A stretch of DNA of 64,000 bases from contig NZ_JAMZCY010000003.1 of assembly GCF_024519285.1 (NCBI RefSeq), positions 248,001 to 312,000 on the forward strand. Reading direction: 5' to 3'. A program made the position numbers and the translations under genes. Under the pieces are notes generated by a model, which did no database searches, was not told the origin of the DNA, and saw only the letters and a program-made list of their open reading frames with translations. Shown piece by piece: positions 15,842 through 25,188 of this stretch; the first letter of the stretch is position 1; every line of letters starts with the position of its first letter. The DNA comes from Cohnella sp. WQ 127256. GTDB lineage: Bacteria > Bacillota > Bacilli > Paenibacillales > Paenibacillaceae.

Positions 15842-18826
15842 ATGGGAAAAGTGTGGGGAAAGGCGTTATGTATAACGTTATCGACGGCTATCGGGTGCTC
15901 TTTGCTGCTTGGGACGGGACCATTCGCTTCACCTACGGCGAAAGCTTCAGCTAGTACTTATAATTACGCGGAAGCATTGCAAAAATCGATTTATTTTTTC
16001 GAGGAGCAACGTTCGGGGGACCTTCCGGCAAATAATCGCGTGCCATGGCGTGGAGATTCGGGAATGACAGATGGGGCGGATGTGGGCAAGGATTTGACAG
16101 GAGGCTGGTACGATGCTGGAGACCACGTTAAATTCGGGCTGCCAATGGCTGCATCCGCGACCATGCTGGCTTGGTCCGTCTACGAGTATGAAGACGGATA
16201 TAAGCAGGCAGGGCAGTACGAGGAAATTCTAGATAATCTTAAATGGGCTACGGACTACTTTATTAAAGCTCATACGGCGCCCAATGAACTGTATGTTCAG
16301 GTCGGGCAAGGTGGAACGGATCATGCCTGGTGGGGACCAGCAGAAGTGATGCAGATGAACCGGCCCTCTTACAAGATTTCAGCAACCTGTCCAGGCTCGG
16401 ACGTAGCAGGAGAAACCGCGGCGGCATTAGCAGCGGCCTCCATCGTATTCGCAGAAACGGATCCCATATATGCGGCCACATTGCTCACGCATGCTAAGCA
16501 GCTGTATTCATTCGCTGATACGTACAAGGGCAAATATAGTGATTGCGTATCGGATGCCCAATCCTTCTATAATTCCTGGTCCGGATATTGGGATGAATTG
16601 TCTTGGGGTGCAACTTGGTTGTATTTAGCGACCAATGACAATGCCTATTTAACGAAGGCTATTACAGCTTCTAACAATTGGGGGAAAGAGGGGCAGTCAA
16701 CGAATTGGGGCTATAAGTGGACCCATGCATGGGATGACAAACATTACGGTGCCCAACTGTTATTGGCTCGAATTACGAATGACCCTGCATTCGTCACCTC
16801 CACGGAACGTAATCTGGACTACTGGACCTCCGGTATCTCAGGTACGGGCGAGAGGGTCACGTATACGCCGGGAGGCTTGGCGTGGCTAGATACCTGGGGC
16901 TCACTACGGTACTCAATGAATGCATCGTTCCTTGCATTCGTCTATTCCGACTGGGTCACGGATACGACCAAGAAGAACAAATATCGAACCTTTGCCACCA
17001 ATCAAGCGCTATATGCGCTCGGTGACAATCCGCGCAATAGCAGCTACGTGATCGGTTACGGTGCGAATTCGCCGCAGCATCCGCACCATAGGACATCGCA
17101 TGGATCTTATGCGGATAGTCAAACGGTTCCTGCAAGCCATCGCCACGTTCTATATGGAGCATTGGTAGGCGGTCCGAACAGCAGTGATAGCTACACGGAT
17201 TCGATCGGTGATTATGTCAGCAATGAGGTTGCAACGGATTATAATGCCGGATTTACTGGTGTACTCGCAAAAATGAATCTTCTTTACGGCACAGGTCAAC
17301 AGCCACTTGCCAATTTCCCGCCAGTGGAAACGAAGGAGGACGAAATGTTCGTCGAAGCTTCCTTCAATAGTACTGGACCGAATTATACGGAAATCAAGGC
17401 ACTCTTGAACAACCGTTCTGGCTGGCCTGCACGGATGGGGGATAAGCTGAGTTTCCGTTATTACGTCGATTTGACGGAAGTCTACAATGCTGGAAAGTCT
17501 GTTAACGATATTACAATTAGCACGAACTATAACCAAGGAGCTACCGTATCTACGCTTCTGCCCTATGACGCCACTAATCATATCTATTATCTGGTTATCG
17601 ATTTCACGGGCACGAAAATCTATCCGGGTGGCCAATCGGCTTATAAGAAGGAGATTCAGTTCCGCTTAGCGGCACCTGCGGGGACCTCGTTCTGGAATCC
17701 AAATAATGATTATTCCGCCCAAGGACTCGCGAGTGCTTCGACGATCAAGACGGCATTTATGCCTGTGTACGACAATGGAATAAAGGTATTCGGCAATGAA
17801 CCGGGTCCTGTCGTTCCGACACCTCCAATAGCACCAACAGGGCTAGTCGCAGTGTCCGGTAATGCTCAAGTTGCGTTGAACTGGACAGCATCTGGTGGAG
17901 CGACGAGTTATACCGTTAAACGAGCCGCAACAAACGGCGGACCTTACACTGCGGTAGCTACAGGAGTAACTACCACGAGCTATACGGACACGGGCCTAAC
18001 GAATGGAACAGCCTATTATTATGTGGTGAGTGCGGTTAACGCTGTTGGTCAGAGCGCGAACTCTGCGCAGATCAGTGCCACTCCGCTAGCACCGACTCTA
18101 CCAGCGGCACCGACAGGCTTGATCGCTGCTGCCGGTAATCTGCAAGCAACGCTTAGCTGGACGGCCTCCGGAGGTGCAACCAGCTACAACGTGAAGCAGG
18201 CGACCACGAATGGAGGACCCTATACGACCGTGGCAACTGGGGTCACCGCTAATAGCTACCCGGCAATAGGTCTAACGAATGGCACGACGTACTATTACGT
18301 CGTTAGTGCTGTGAATGCGATAGGAGAAAGTGCAAATTCTGTGCAAGTCAGTGTAACACCAATAGCGCCACCGGCAGGAAGTCTGGTCGTTCAGTACAAG
18401 GCCGGTGACGTAAATGCGTTGGACAACCAAATTAAACCTCATCTGAACATTAAGAATACAGGTTCCACGACGGTGAGCCTTAGCAACGTGAAGGTGAGAT
18501 ATTATTTTACGAAAGAGGGCAGTTCAGCGATGAATGCCTGGATTGATTGGGCGCAGATCGGTGGAACGAACATTCAAGTGACATTTGGTAGCGCATCTGG
18601 AACGGGTGCGGACACGTATGCAGAGCTCTCGTTTACTCCCGGAGCTGGCTCGCTAGCACCAAATGGACAGACAGGCGACATCCAGTTAAGGATGGCGAAG
18701 ACAGACTGGTCGAACTTCAATGAGACGGGTGATTATTCTTATGACCCAACGAAGACAACTTATACGGATTGGAGCAAGGCTACGCTTTACTTAAACGGAA
18801 CGCTTGCATGGGGAATGGAGCCTTAA
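15842..18826 (+). CDS. GH9 cellulase with CBM3c, two Fn3 and a C-terminal CBM3
   Basis: Secreted endoglucanase, probably processive, 994 residues. The signal peptide ends near PTAKASA. The GH9 domain spans about residues 38-481: the catalytic Asp pair is in GGWYDAGDHVKFGLPM, and the conserved His and acid regions are in HPHHRTSH and NEVATDYNAGFTG. A CBM3c-like module follows (about 499-653), the type that feeds a single chain to a GH9 active site. Two Fn3 domains (about 663-840) and a cellulose-binding CBM3 (846-994) complete it. The frame is open back to 15584, but GGAGGGAAG before ATG 15842 and the signal peptide fix the start. The GH48 gene follows after 30 bp. Confidence 0.95.
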   Translation: MGKVWGKALCITLSTAIGCSLLLGTGPFASPTAKASASTYNYAEALQKSIYFFEEQRSGDLPANNRVPWRGDSGMTDGADVGKDLTGGWYDAGDHVKFGLPMAASATMLAWSVYEYEDGYKQAGQYEEILDNLKWATDYFIKAHTAPNELYVQVGQGGTDHAWWGPAEVMQMNRPSYKISATCPGSDVAGETAAALAAASIVFAETDPIYAATLLTHAKQLYSFADTYKGKYSDCVSDAQSFYNSWSGYWDELSWGATWLYLATNDNAYLTKAITASNNWGKEGQSTNWGYKWTHAWDDKHYGAQLLLARITNDPAFVTSTERNLDYWTSGISGTGERVTYTPGGLAWLDTWGSLRYSMNASFLAFVYSDWVTDTTKKNKYRTFATNQALYALGDNPRNSSYVIGYGANSPQHPHHRTSHGSYADSQTVPASHRHVLYGALVGGPNSSDSYTDSIGDYVSNEVATDYNAGFTGVLAKMNLLYGTGQQPLANFPPVETKEDEMFVEASFNSTGPNYTEIKALLNNRSGWPARMGDKLSFRYYVDLTEVYNAGKSVNDITISTNYNQGATVSTLLPYDATNHIYYLVIDFTGTKIYPGGQSAYKKEIQFRLAAPAGTSFWNPNNDYSAQGLASASTIKTAFMPVYDNGIKVFGNEPGPVVPTPPIAPTGLVAVSGNAQVALNWTASGGATSYTVKRAATNGGPYTAVATGVTTTSYTDTGLTNGTAYYYVVSAVNAVGQSANSAQISATPLAPTLPAAPTGLIAAAGNLQATLSWTASGGATSYNVKQATTNGGPYTTVATGVTANSYPAIGLTNGTTYYYVVSAVNAIGESANSVQVSVTPIAPPAGSLVVQYKAGDVNALDNQIKPHLNIKNTGSTTVSLSNVKVRYYFTKEGSSAMNAWIDWAQIGGTNIQVTFGSASGTGADTYAELSFTPGAGSLAPNGQTGDIQLRMAKTDWSNFNETGDYSYDPTKTTYTDWSKATLYLNGTLAWGMEP

Positions 18827-18856
18827 TACAACAATTAAACGAAGGAGGAATGGGAA

Positions 18857-21800
18857 ATGACACAGGGTCTAATTCGTAAGGGATTTATATGGTGGTTAGC
18901 CGTCTGTATTATCTTAGCTGCTTATGCAAGCTTGTGGGTGTCGCCGAAGGAGGCCGCAGCTGCTTCCGTAAACGAAACGAGATTCATGCAGCTCTATAGT
19001 CAGATCAAGAACCCGGTGAATGGCTATTTCTCACCTGAGGGAGTGCCATATCATTCCATTGAAACTTTGATCAGTGAAGCACCGGATTATGGGCACATGT
19101 CTACCTCCGAAGCTTATAGCTACTGGCTCTGGCTTGAGACGCTATATGGTCACTACACCGGTGATTGGTCTAAGCTGGAAGCAGCCTGGGCGAACATGGA
19201 GAAATATATCATTCCAATAAACGAAGGGGACGGCGCAGAGGAACAGCCAACGATGAGCTACTATAATCCAAGCAGTCCTGCCACGTATGCCGCTGAGAAA
19301 CCTTTCCCTGATCAATATCCCTCCCAACTCTCGGGGCAATACGCGGCGGGATCGGATCCATTGGATGCGGAATTGAAAGCAACTTACGGCAACAACCAAA
19401 CCTACCTGATGCACTGGCTGGTTGACGTTGATAATTGGTACGGATACGGAAATCTATTAAATCCATCTCATAAAGTTACGTATGCGAACACGTTCCAACG
19501 GGGTGAGCAGGAATCGGTTTGGGAAGCGATCGGTCATCCTTCTCAGGATAATAAGACGTTCGGCAAACCGAACGAGGGCTTCATGTCCTTGTTTACGAAA
19601 GAGAGTCAAGTCCCTGCGGCCCAATGGCGGTACACGAACGCGACGGATGCCGATGCACGGGCGGTCCAAGTTATCTTCTGGGCGAAGCAGCTAGGGTTCA
19701 ACAACACGGCGATCTTGAACAAAGCGAAGAAAATGGGCGATTATCTGCGTTACGGCATGTACGATAAATATTTTCAACAAATCGGTAGCGCTAACGACGG
19801 CACGCCTGCTGCGGGCAGTGGCAAAAACTCCTCGCTGTACTTGCTCTCCTGGTATACCGCATGGGGCGGTGGGCTAGGTTCAGGGGGCAATTGGGCTTGG
19901 CGGATCGGATCGAGCCATGCCCACCAGGCTTATCAAAATCCAGTAGCGGCATATGCGCTAGGAACGACGACCGGGGGTCTTAATCCTACCTCTGCGACGG
20001 GACAAGCCGATTGGAATACGTCGCTGACAAGGCAGCTAGAATTCTACAACTGGCTATTGTCCGCTGAAGGAGCCATCGGAGGGGGAGCGACGAATAGCTG
20101 GAACGGTAGCTATAGCGCTTATCCGTCTGGAGTGAGTACCTTCCATGGATTGGCCTACCAAGAAAATCCGGTATATCAAGATCCGGGATCGAATACCTGG
20201 TTTGGCTTTCAGGCTTGGCCTTTGGAACGGGTAGCAGAGATGTACTACATCCTTGCCTCAAGTGGGGATACAACCTCGCAGAATTTCCAAATGGCTAAGA
20301 ACGCAATTTCCAAATGGATCGACTGGTCGCTCGATTATACTTTTGTCAACCAGAAGCCTCTGTCTGATGCTGACGGCTATTATCTGAATGGTTCCGGAGG
20401 TCGCGTTCTTGGCGGCAATAATCCCGCTATAGCTACCGTTGCTGCACCGGGTGAATTCTGGATACCGAGCGGGCAAGAATGGAGTGGCCAACCAGATACT
20501 TGGAACAGCTTCTCAACCTTTACAGGCAATCCGAATTTCCACGTTATTACCAAGAATCCGAGCCAGGATGTTGGTGTTCTCGGAAGCTATGTTAAAGCAC
20601 TCTCCTACTTTGCTGCCGGGACGAAGGCTGAGACGGGTAACTTTACACCATTGGGCAATCAAGCGAAAACGATTGCGGATGGGCTGTTGAGTACAGCCTG
20701 GAACTATAACGACGGACTTGGAATTGCCATAGATGAGCAACGTAAAGACTACAACCGCTACTTTACGCAGGAAATCTATATTCCTACTGGCTGGAGCGGT
20801 ACTTTCGGACAAGGCAACACGATTCCTGGAACCGGGGGGATTGCTTCTGATCCAGCTAAAGGCGGAAATGGTACGTATATTAGCTATGCACAGCTTCGTC
20901 CCAAAATTACGCAGGATCCGAAGTGGTCTTATTTAACTAATCTTTATAACAGCTCCTATAATCAAACGACCAAAACATGGGATAACGGTGTACCTACCTT
21001 CAAGTATCACCGGTTCTGGTCGCAAGTGGATATTGCGACGGCATACGCAGAATATGATCGCTTGCTAGGTGGCACTACTACGCCAACGATTCCAGCAGCG
21101 CCAGCAGGTATTACCGCTACAAGTGGCAATGCGCAAGTCGCCTTAAGCTGGACGGCGTCAAGCGGAGCGACGAGCTATACGGTTAAGCGGGCTACGATTA
21201 ACGGTGGACCCTATACGAGCATTGCAACGGGAGTAACCGCAACGAGCTTCACAGACACTGGGTTAACGAACGGAACGACGTACTATTATGTCGTCAGCGC
21301 AGGGAATGCTGCGGGACAGAGTGCGAATTCAGCGCAAGCGAGCGCAACGCCGCTAGCTGTGCTGACGGTTCCCGCAGCGCCTACAAGCTTGACCGCAACG
21401 GGTGGCAATGCGCAAGTCGCCTTAAGCTGGACGGCGTCAAGCGGAGCGACGAGCTATACGGTTAAGCGGGCGACGACTAACGGTGGACCCTACACGAGCA
21501 TTGCAACGGGAGTAACCGCAACGAGCTTCACGGACACTGGGTTAACGAACGGAACGACGTACTATTATGTCGTCAGCGCAGGGAATGCAGCGGGACAGAG
21601 TACGAATTCAGTGCAAGCGAGCGCAACGCCGCTAGCTGTGCTGACGGTTCCCGTAGCGCCTACTAGCTTGACCGCAACGGGTGGCAATGCGCAAGTCGCC
21701 TTAAGCTGGACGGCGTCAAGCGGAGCGACGAGTTATACGGTTAAGCGGGCGACGACTAACGGTGGACCCTACACGAGCATTGCAACGGGCGTAACCGCAA

Positions 21801-22375
21801 CGAGCTTCACGGACACTGGGTTAACGAACGGAACGACGTACTATTATGTCGTCAATGCAGTGAACGCTGCGGGACCGAGTGTGGATTCAGGGCAAGCAAG
21901 CGCAACACCGCAAGCGCCGCCGACAGGAAACTTGGTCGTTCAGTACAAGGCCGGGGATACGAACGCGACGGATAACCAAATTAAACCGCATCTGAACATT
22001 AAGAATACAGGTACAGCAGCGGTGAGCATGAGTAATCTCAAAATGAGATATTACTTTACGAAAGATAGTAGTGCGGCGATGAATGCCTGGATAGATTGGG
22101 CGCAGATTGGCGGCACGAACATTCAAGTTACGTTCGGTAGCGCATCTGGAACGGGTGCGGACACCTATGCGGAGCTATCGTTCACCTCCGGGGCGGGTTC
22201 GATAGCGCCGAACGGGCAGTCAGGGGATATTCAATTGAGAATGTCGAAGACGGACTGGAGTAATTTCAACGAAACGAACGATTACTCATTCGATTCGACG
22301 AAGGCAGCTTATGCTGATTGGAGTAAAGTGACGCTGTATGTAAACGGTGCATTGGTTTGGGGAATAGAACCTTAA
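18857..22375 (+). CDS. GH48 cellobiohydrolase with three Fn3 and a CBM3
   Basis: Secreted exo-acting cellulase, 1172 residues, expected to release cellobiose from chain ends. The signal peptide ends near KEAAAAS. The GH48 catalytic domain runs to about residue 737 (HMSTSEAYSYWLWLE holds the likely acid Glu; YLLSWYTAWGGGLG; FHGLAYQENPVYQDPGSNTW; KYHRFWSQVDIATAYAEYD). Three almost identical Fn3 domains follow (745-1021), then a CBM3 very like that of the upstream GH9 enzyme. The start has GGAGGAA at six bases. Exo GH48 and processive endo GH9 act synergistically, and many cellulolytic Firmicutes carry this pair. Confidence 0.95.
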   Translation: MTQGLIRKGFIWWLAVCIILAAYASLWVSPKEAAAASVNETRFMQLYSQIKNPVNGYFSPEGVPYHSIETLISEAPDYGHMSTSEAYSYWLWLETLYGHYTGDWSKLEAAWANMEKYIIPINEGDGAEEQPTMSYYNPSSPATYAAEKPFPDQYPSQLSGQYAAGSDPLDAELKATYGNNQTYLMHWLVDVDNWYGYGNLLNPSHKVTYANTFQRGEQESVWEAIGHPSQDNKTFGKPNEGFMSLFTKESQVPAAQWRYTNATDADARAVQVIFWAKQLGFNNTAILNKAKKMGDYLRYGMYDKYFQQIGSANDGTPAAGSGKNSSLYLLSWYTAWGGGLGSGGNWAWRIGSSHAHQAYQNPVAAYALGTTTGGLNPTSATGQADWNTSLTRQLEFYNWLLSAEGAIGGGATNSWNGSYSAYPSGVSTFHGLAYQENPVYQDPGSNTWFGFQAWPLERVAEMYYILASSGDTTSQNFQMAKNAISKWIDWSLDYTFVNQKPLSDADGYYLNGSGGRVLGGNNPAIATVAAPGEFWIPSGQEWSGQPDTWNSFSTFTGNPNFHVITKNPSQDVGVLGSYVKALSYFAAGTKAETGNFTPLGNQAKTIADGLLSTAWNYNDGLGIAIDEQRKDYNRYFTQEIYIPTGWSGTFGQGNTIPGTGGIASDPAKGGNGTYISYAQLRPKITQDPKWSYLTNLYNSSYNQTTKTWDNGVPTFKYHRFWSQVDIATAYAEYDRLLGGTTTPTIPAAPAGITATSGNAQVALSWTASSGATSYTVKRATINGGPYTSIATGVTATSFTDTGLTNGTTYYYVVSAGNAAGQSANSAQASATPLAVLTVPAAPTSLTATGGNAQVALSWTASSGATSYTVKRATTNGGPYTSIATGVTATSFTDTGLTNGTTYYYVVSAGNAAGQSTNSVQASATPLAVLTVPVAPTSLTATGGNAQVALSWTASSGATSYTVKRATTNGGPYTSIATGVTATSFTDTGLTNGTTYYYVVNAVNAAGPSVDSGQASATPQAPPTGNLVVQYKAGDTNATDNQIKPHLNIKNTGTAAVSMSNLKMRYYFTKDSSAAMNAWIDWAQIGGTNIQVTFGSASGTGADTYAELSFTSGAGSIAPNGQSGDIQLRMSKTDWSNFNETNDYSFDSTKAAYADWSKVTLYVNGALVWGIEP
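21091..21924 (+). repeat. Three near-identical 279-bp Fn3-coding repeats
   Basis: Units begin near 21091, 21370 and 21649, each 93 codons. Long stretches are identical at the DNA level, including synonymous sites, so the array arose by recent duplication or is kept alike by conversion. The two Fn3 modules of the GH9 gene (about 17830-18362) are related but more diverged. Confidence 0.85.
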
Positions 22376-22391
22376 CTTAACTTAGATTTAT

Positions 22392-22435
22392 AAGCCTCCA
22401 TGATCACTGAAGTAGAGTGGTTCTGGAGGCTTTTC
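22392..22435 (+). terminator. Terminator of the cellulase operon
   Basis: AAGCCTCCA paired with TGGAGGCTT around an inner partial stem, followed by TTTCCC. Confidence 0.75.
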
Positions 22436-22572
22436 CCTTCCATTTGTAATCATAGAGGTGTGAATCATAAATAAAGTCATCATAGTGCTATGTAAGTCAT
22501 CACTGTATATAGATAAATTCTATTCCATTCTAGTACACTATCGCTGAAGTCTATAGAGGAAGGAGGGAATAG

Positions 22573-23331
22573 ATGGACTTTACAGGGTCGGAGAGCAGTT
22601 GGATATTGCCTATTAGGATTTTAGTGAGAAGATGGCATATTCCCCTACCCGATCATGATCGCAATTTATTGGAATATGCTCTATGTAATGCATCCGATGA
22701 AATGATTAGATATCCGCTTAGTGGAACGACTTTACGAATACACCATGGAACTGTTGTTTTCCTGTTCGGATTACCTAGTGCGAATCCGATGACTTCAGGA
22801 TTAGAGCATCGCTGCAGGCAACTGCGTAAGGTTGCCAATAGCTTCTTGTACGCCGACGTCGATATTGAGATTGGCCAATCCGTTCCGATGCGTGAGCTGC
22901 CTCAAGAGAAGGCTGAGGAACCTATGGATGAGCAGTGGAACGAAATCAATAAGCTGCTGCATATGAGGCATGCTCGCCATTCCAACGATTCTTCTTTGCG
23001 GCAAATCATAGACTACATTGAAGAGCATTTGTTAGAGCAGATGACACGAGAAGAAATTGCCCAATACGTGCACTTCCATCCAGCTTACCTGTCTCGATTT
23101 TTTCGTAAGAAGACAGGACTTTCACTTTCAGAATACATCGTTCGGCAACGTATTGAATGTGCTAAAGAAATGTTGGTGCGATCGGAGCATAGAATCGGTT
23201 ATATCATGAGTCATTTGGGGTATGATAATTTATCTCACTTTACCCGAACCTTTAAGAAGATAACGGGTTATACTCCACAGCAATACCGTAAAAATTCATT
23301 AGAAGGAGCTGGGGATTGTATCGGAGGATAA
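22573..23331 (+). CDS. AraC-family regulator with a shortened N-terminal domain
   Basis: 252 residues. The C-terminal 100 residues are a normal AraC DNA-binding domain with two helix-turn-helix units (MTREEIAQYVHFHPAYLSRF; IGYIMSHLGYDNLSHFTRTF; YTPQQYRK). The N-terminal 150 residues resemble only the middle region of YesN-type AraC response regulators; the receiver domain is absent. GGAAGGAGGGAATAG supports the start. Its position just downstream of the cellulase genes makes it a candidate regulator of them. The ligand, if any, is unknown. Confidence 0.85.
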   Translation: MDFTGSESSWILPIRILVRRWHIPLPDHDRNLLEYALCNASDEMIRYPLSGTTLRIHHGTVVFLFGLPSANPMTSGLEHRCRQLRKVANSFLYADVDIEIGQSVPMRELPQEKAEEPMDEQWNEINKLLHMRHARHSNDSSLRQIIDYIEEHLLEQMTREEIAQYVHFHPAYLSRFFRKKTGLSLSEYIVRQRIECAKEMLVRSEHRIGYIMSHLGYDNLSHFTRTFKKITGYTPQQYRKNSLEGAGDCIGG

Positions 23332-23337
23332 GACAAA

Positions 23338-23377
23338 GAAGCGCCTTTAACCGCTCAATGGTTGAAGGTGCTTCTTT
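23338..23377. terminator. Bidirectional terminator between convergent genes
   Basis: GAAGCGCCTTTAACC and GGTTGAAGGTGCTTC pair over 15 positions with two G-U pairs; TTT follows on the plus strand and AAA precedes. It serves the AraC gene and possibly the glycosyltransferase from the other side. Confidence 0.75.
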
Positions 23378-23415
23378 AAGTTTGCCTATGTGGGCTGGCT
23401 ATTTACTAGATGCCC

Positions 23416-24531
23416 CTACTCCATTAAAGCGAGAACCGCCTCAGAGCACTTAGCTGGGTGATATTCCGCATTACGTAAAGCAAGTAACGTATCTCGATGC
23501 TGGTATGCTGCATACGGCTCTTGAATCAATCGGAACCAACGGTCGATCGTCTCATTGTTCTTCATTAGCTCGCCAAAGCCATGGGTAACGAAGTATTCGG
23601 CATTCTCTTCCTCTTGACCTGGAATGGGCTCATAGAAGAGCATTGGAATGCCTTTAGCCATACCTTCGGTGCATGTCATCCCCCCGGGCTTGGTGACAAG
23701 CAAGTCGGAGACGTCCATGAGCTTACTGATTTCATTCGTATATCCGATCACATGAACATTGGAATGCTGGAAGCGTGGATCAGATAGCAGCTTTTCACGT
23801 GCCTTCACGTTATTGCCCATACATAAAATGAGTTGAACCCGATCGGCATAAGAAGCCATGTACTCTACCAGCTCTTCTCCATATAGGAGGCCCCAGCCAC
23901 CGCCCATAATGAGAACGGTAGGCATGTCCTTGAGCTTAAACTGATTAAGGATTTCAGCTCTGTCATGAGGATGCCAGAAGTTCGGATGTACGGGAATGCC
24001 AGTCACTTCGATGGAAGTCGGAGGAACCCCGCGAGCGATTAATTTGTTGCGCACGGCGGGCGTGCTGACCAAATAGGTGTTAACCTCAGGATTGGTCCAG
24101 GTCGCATGAGCATCGTAATCGGTTATTAGCGTATACAAAGGGACATCCAGTCCTAGTCGTTTTAAACGGCTCACGACTGCATTAGGGATTGGATGAGTAC
24201 AGACGATAGAATCAGGCTTCAATTGGCGGACAACATCTGCTACTTGATTGTAAAATAATCTATGTAACGCGAATTGCGTCATCCGGTTTAATGATTTATG
24301 ATAGCCGCTACGGTACATTCTGCCGACTAGCTTAGGCTGTTTGGTTACAGTTTTGCGGTATGCGGATAAAATCAAGGGACCAATAATAGGATTAAGAAAG
24401 GTGCCCAACTCAATGACGCGTGTCTGAATTCGCGGAGAAAGCTGGCGCAAACCAACCGACAGCGCATATGCGGCTTGAGTATGTCCGGTACCGAAACCTT
24501 CGGAAAGCAGCAGAACTCGTTTTTTACGCAT
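23416..24531 (-). CDS. UgtP/MGDG-synthase-like glycosyltransferase
   Basis: GT28-type glycosyltransferase related to processive diacylglycerol glucosyltransferases, 371 residues. It has the N-terminal SEGFGTGHTQAAYALSVG, the acceptor-domain motif CTHPIPNAVVSRLKRLG, TDYDAHATWTNPEVNTYLVS, and the donor-binding VTKPGGMTCTEGMAKGIPM with LFYEPIPGQEEENAEYF. The likely role is glycolipid synthesis for membrane lipids or a lipoteichoic acid anchor. It starts divergently from kapB with 92 bp between them. Confidence 0.85.
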   Translation of the reverse strand: MRKKRVLLLSEGFGTGHTQAAYALSVGLRQLSPRIQTRVIELGTFLNPIIGPLILSAYRKTVTKQPKLVGRMYRSGYHKSLNRMTQFALHRLFYNQVADVVRQLKPDSIVCTHPIPNAVVSRLKRLGLDVPLYTLITDYDAHATWTNPEVNTYLVSTPAVRNKLIARGVPPTSIEVTGIPVHPNFWHPHDRAEILNQFKLKDMPTVLIMGGGWGLLYGEELVEYMASYADRVQLILCMGNNVKAREKLLSDPRFQHSNVHVIGYTNEISKLMDVSDLLVTKPGGMTCTEGMAKGIPMLFYEPIPGQEEENAEYFVTHGFGELMKNNETIDRWFRLIQEPYAAYQHRDTLLALRNAEYHPAKCSEAVLALME

Positions 24532-24623
24532 AGAAATATTCCTCCACTTTTCCTACTACTATATTACGCTGAAGCGGGACTCGTAACAAGTGGTACAATG
24601 ATAAGAAACAGCTAAAGGAGATA

Positions 24624-25013
24624 ATGAATGATATGGAAGAAACGAGTGTAGCCCAAGAAATTGTAAAATTTGCGCACAAGACAGCGAATTATGTCGGTGA
24701 AATCATAGATCGCGATGATCGGCGTGTATTAGTGAAAGTTTTAGCGGTATTGCAGCATCCAACTCAAGGTGATCTCCATAGCTCGCAAGATCCAGATGTC
24801 GTTATATTCCATGAACGGAGGGCACTCTCCTACACAGAGAAGGTTTGGGTGCCGATTCAGGTCGCACAATCCTATACAGGAGTAGTCCCTGATTACACTA
24901 AGTCACTGCATACTGCACTTCATGCCGAGATGGAGCGAATAGATCAATTAAAGCGCTGGTCGGAGCTGTGTTTGGAGAAATTGAATATTTTGCGTAACGA
25001 TTACGGGGCTTAA
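24624..25013 (+). CDS. kapB: KapB-like kinase-associated protein
   Basis: 129 residues, the length of B. subtilis KapB, a protein that supports signalling by the sporulation kinase KinB into the Spo0A phosphorelay. Recognised from YVGEIIDRDDRRVLVKVLAV, LQHPTQGDLHSSQDPDV, FHERRALSYTEKVWVP and VVPDYTKSL, which match the family closely. The start follows AAAGGAG at three bases. The family is confined to Bacillales, which supports an endospore-forming host. A strong terminator follows. Confidence 0.85.
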   Translation: MNDMEETSVAQEIVKFAHKTANYVGEIIDRDDRRVLVKVLAVLQHPTQGDLHSSQDPDVVIFHERRALSYTEKVWVPIQVAQSYTGVVPDYTKSLHTALHAEMERIDQLKRWSELCLEKLNILRNDYGA

Positions 25014-25024
25014 ACGCAATAAGG

Positions 25025-25068
25025 AAGCTGTTCCAGAGTTCAAATTGAACTTGGGAACAGCTTTTTTT
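25025..25068 (+). terminator. Rho-independent terminator after kapB
   Basis: AAGCTGTTCC and GGAACAGCTT enclose a second perfect stem (AGTTCAA / TTGAACT), followed by a T run. Confidence 0.9.
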
Positions 25069-25188
25069 GTGTCGAAAAAAAGAGAAATTTAAATTTCACC
25101 TTCAATAATAGGAGGTTGAAGCCGTTATATAAGAAGAGTGTTTAATTTATGGAATTAGACTAACTGTCTATGGAGGGTATGCTTACAA

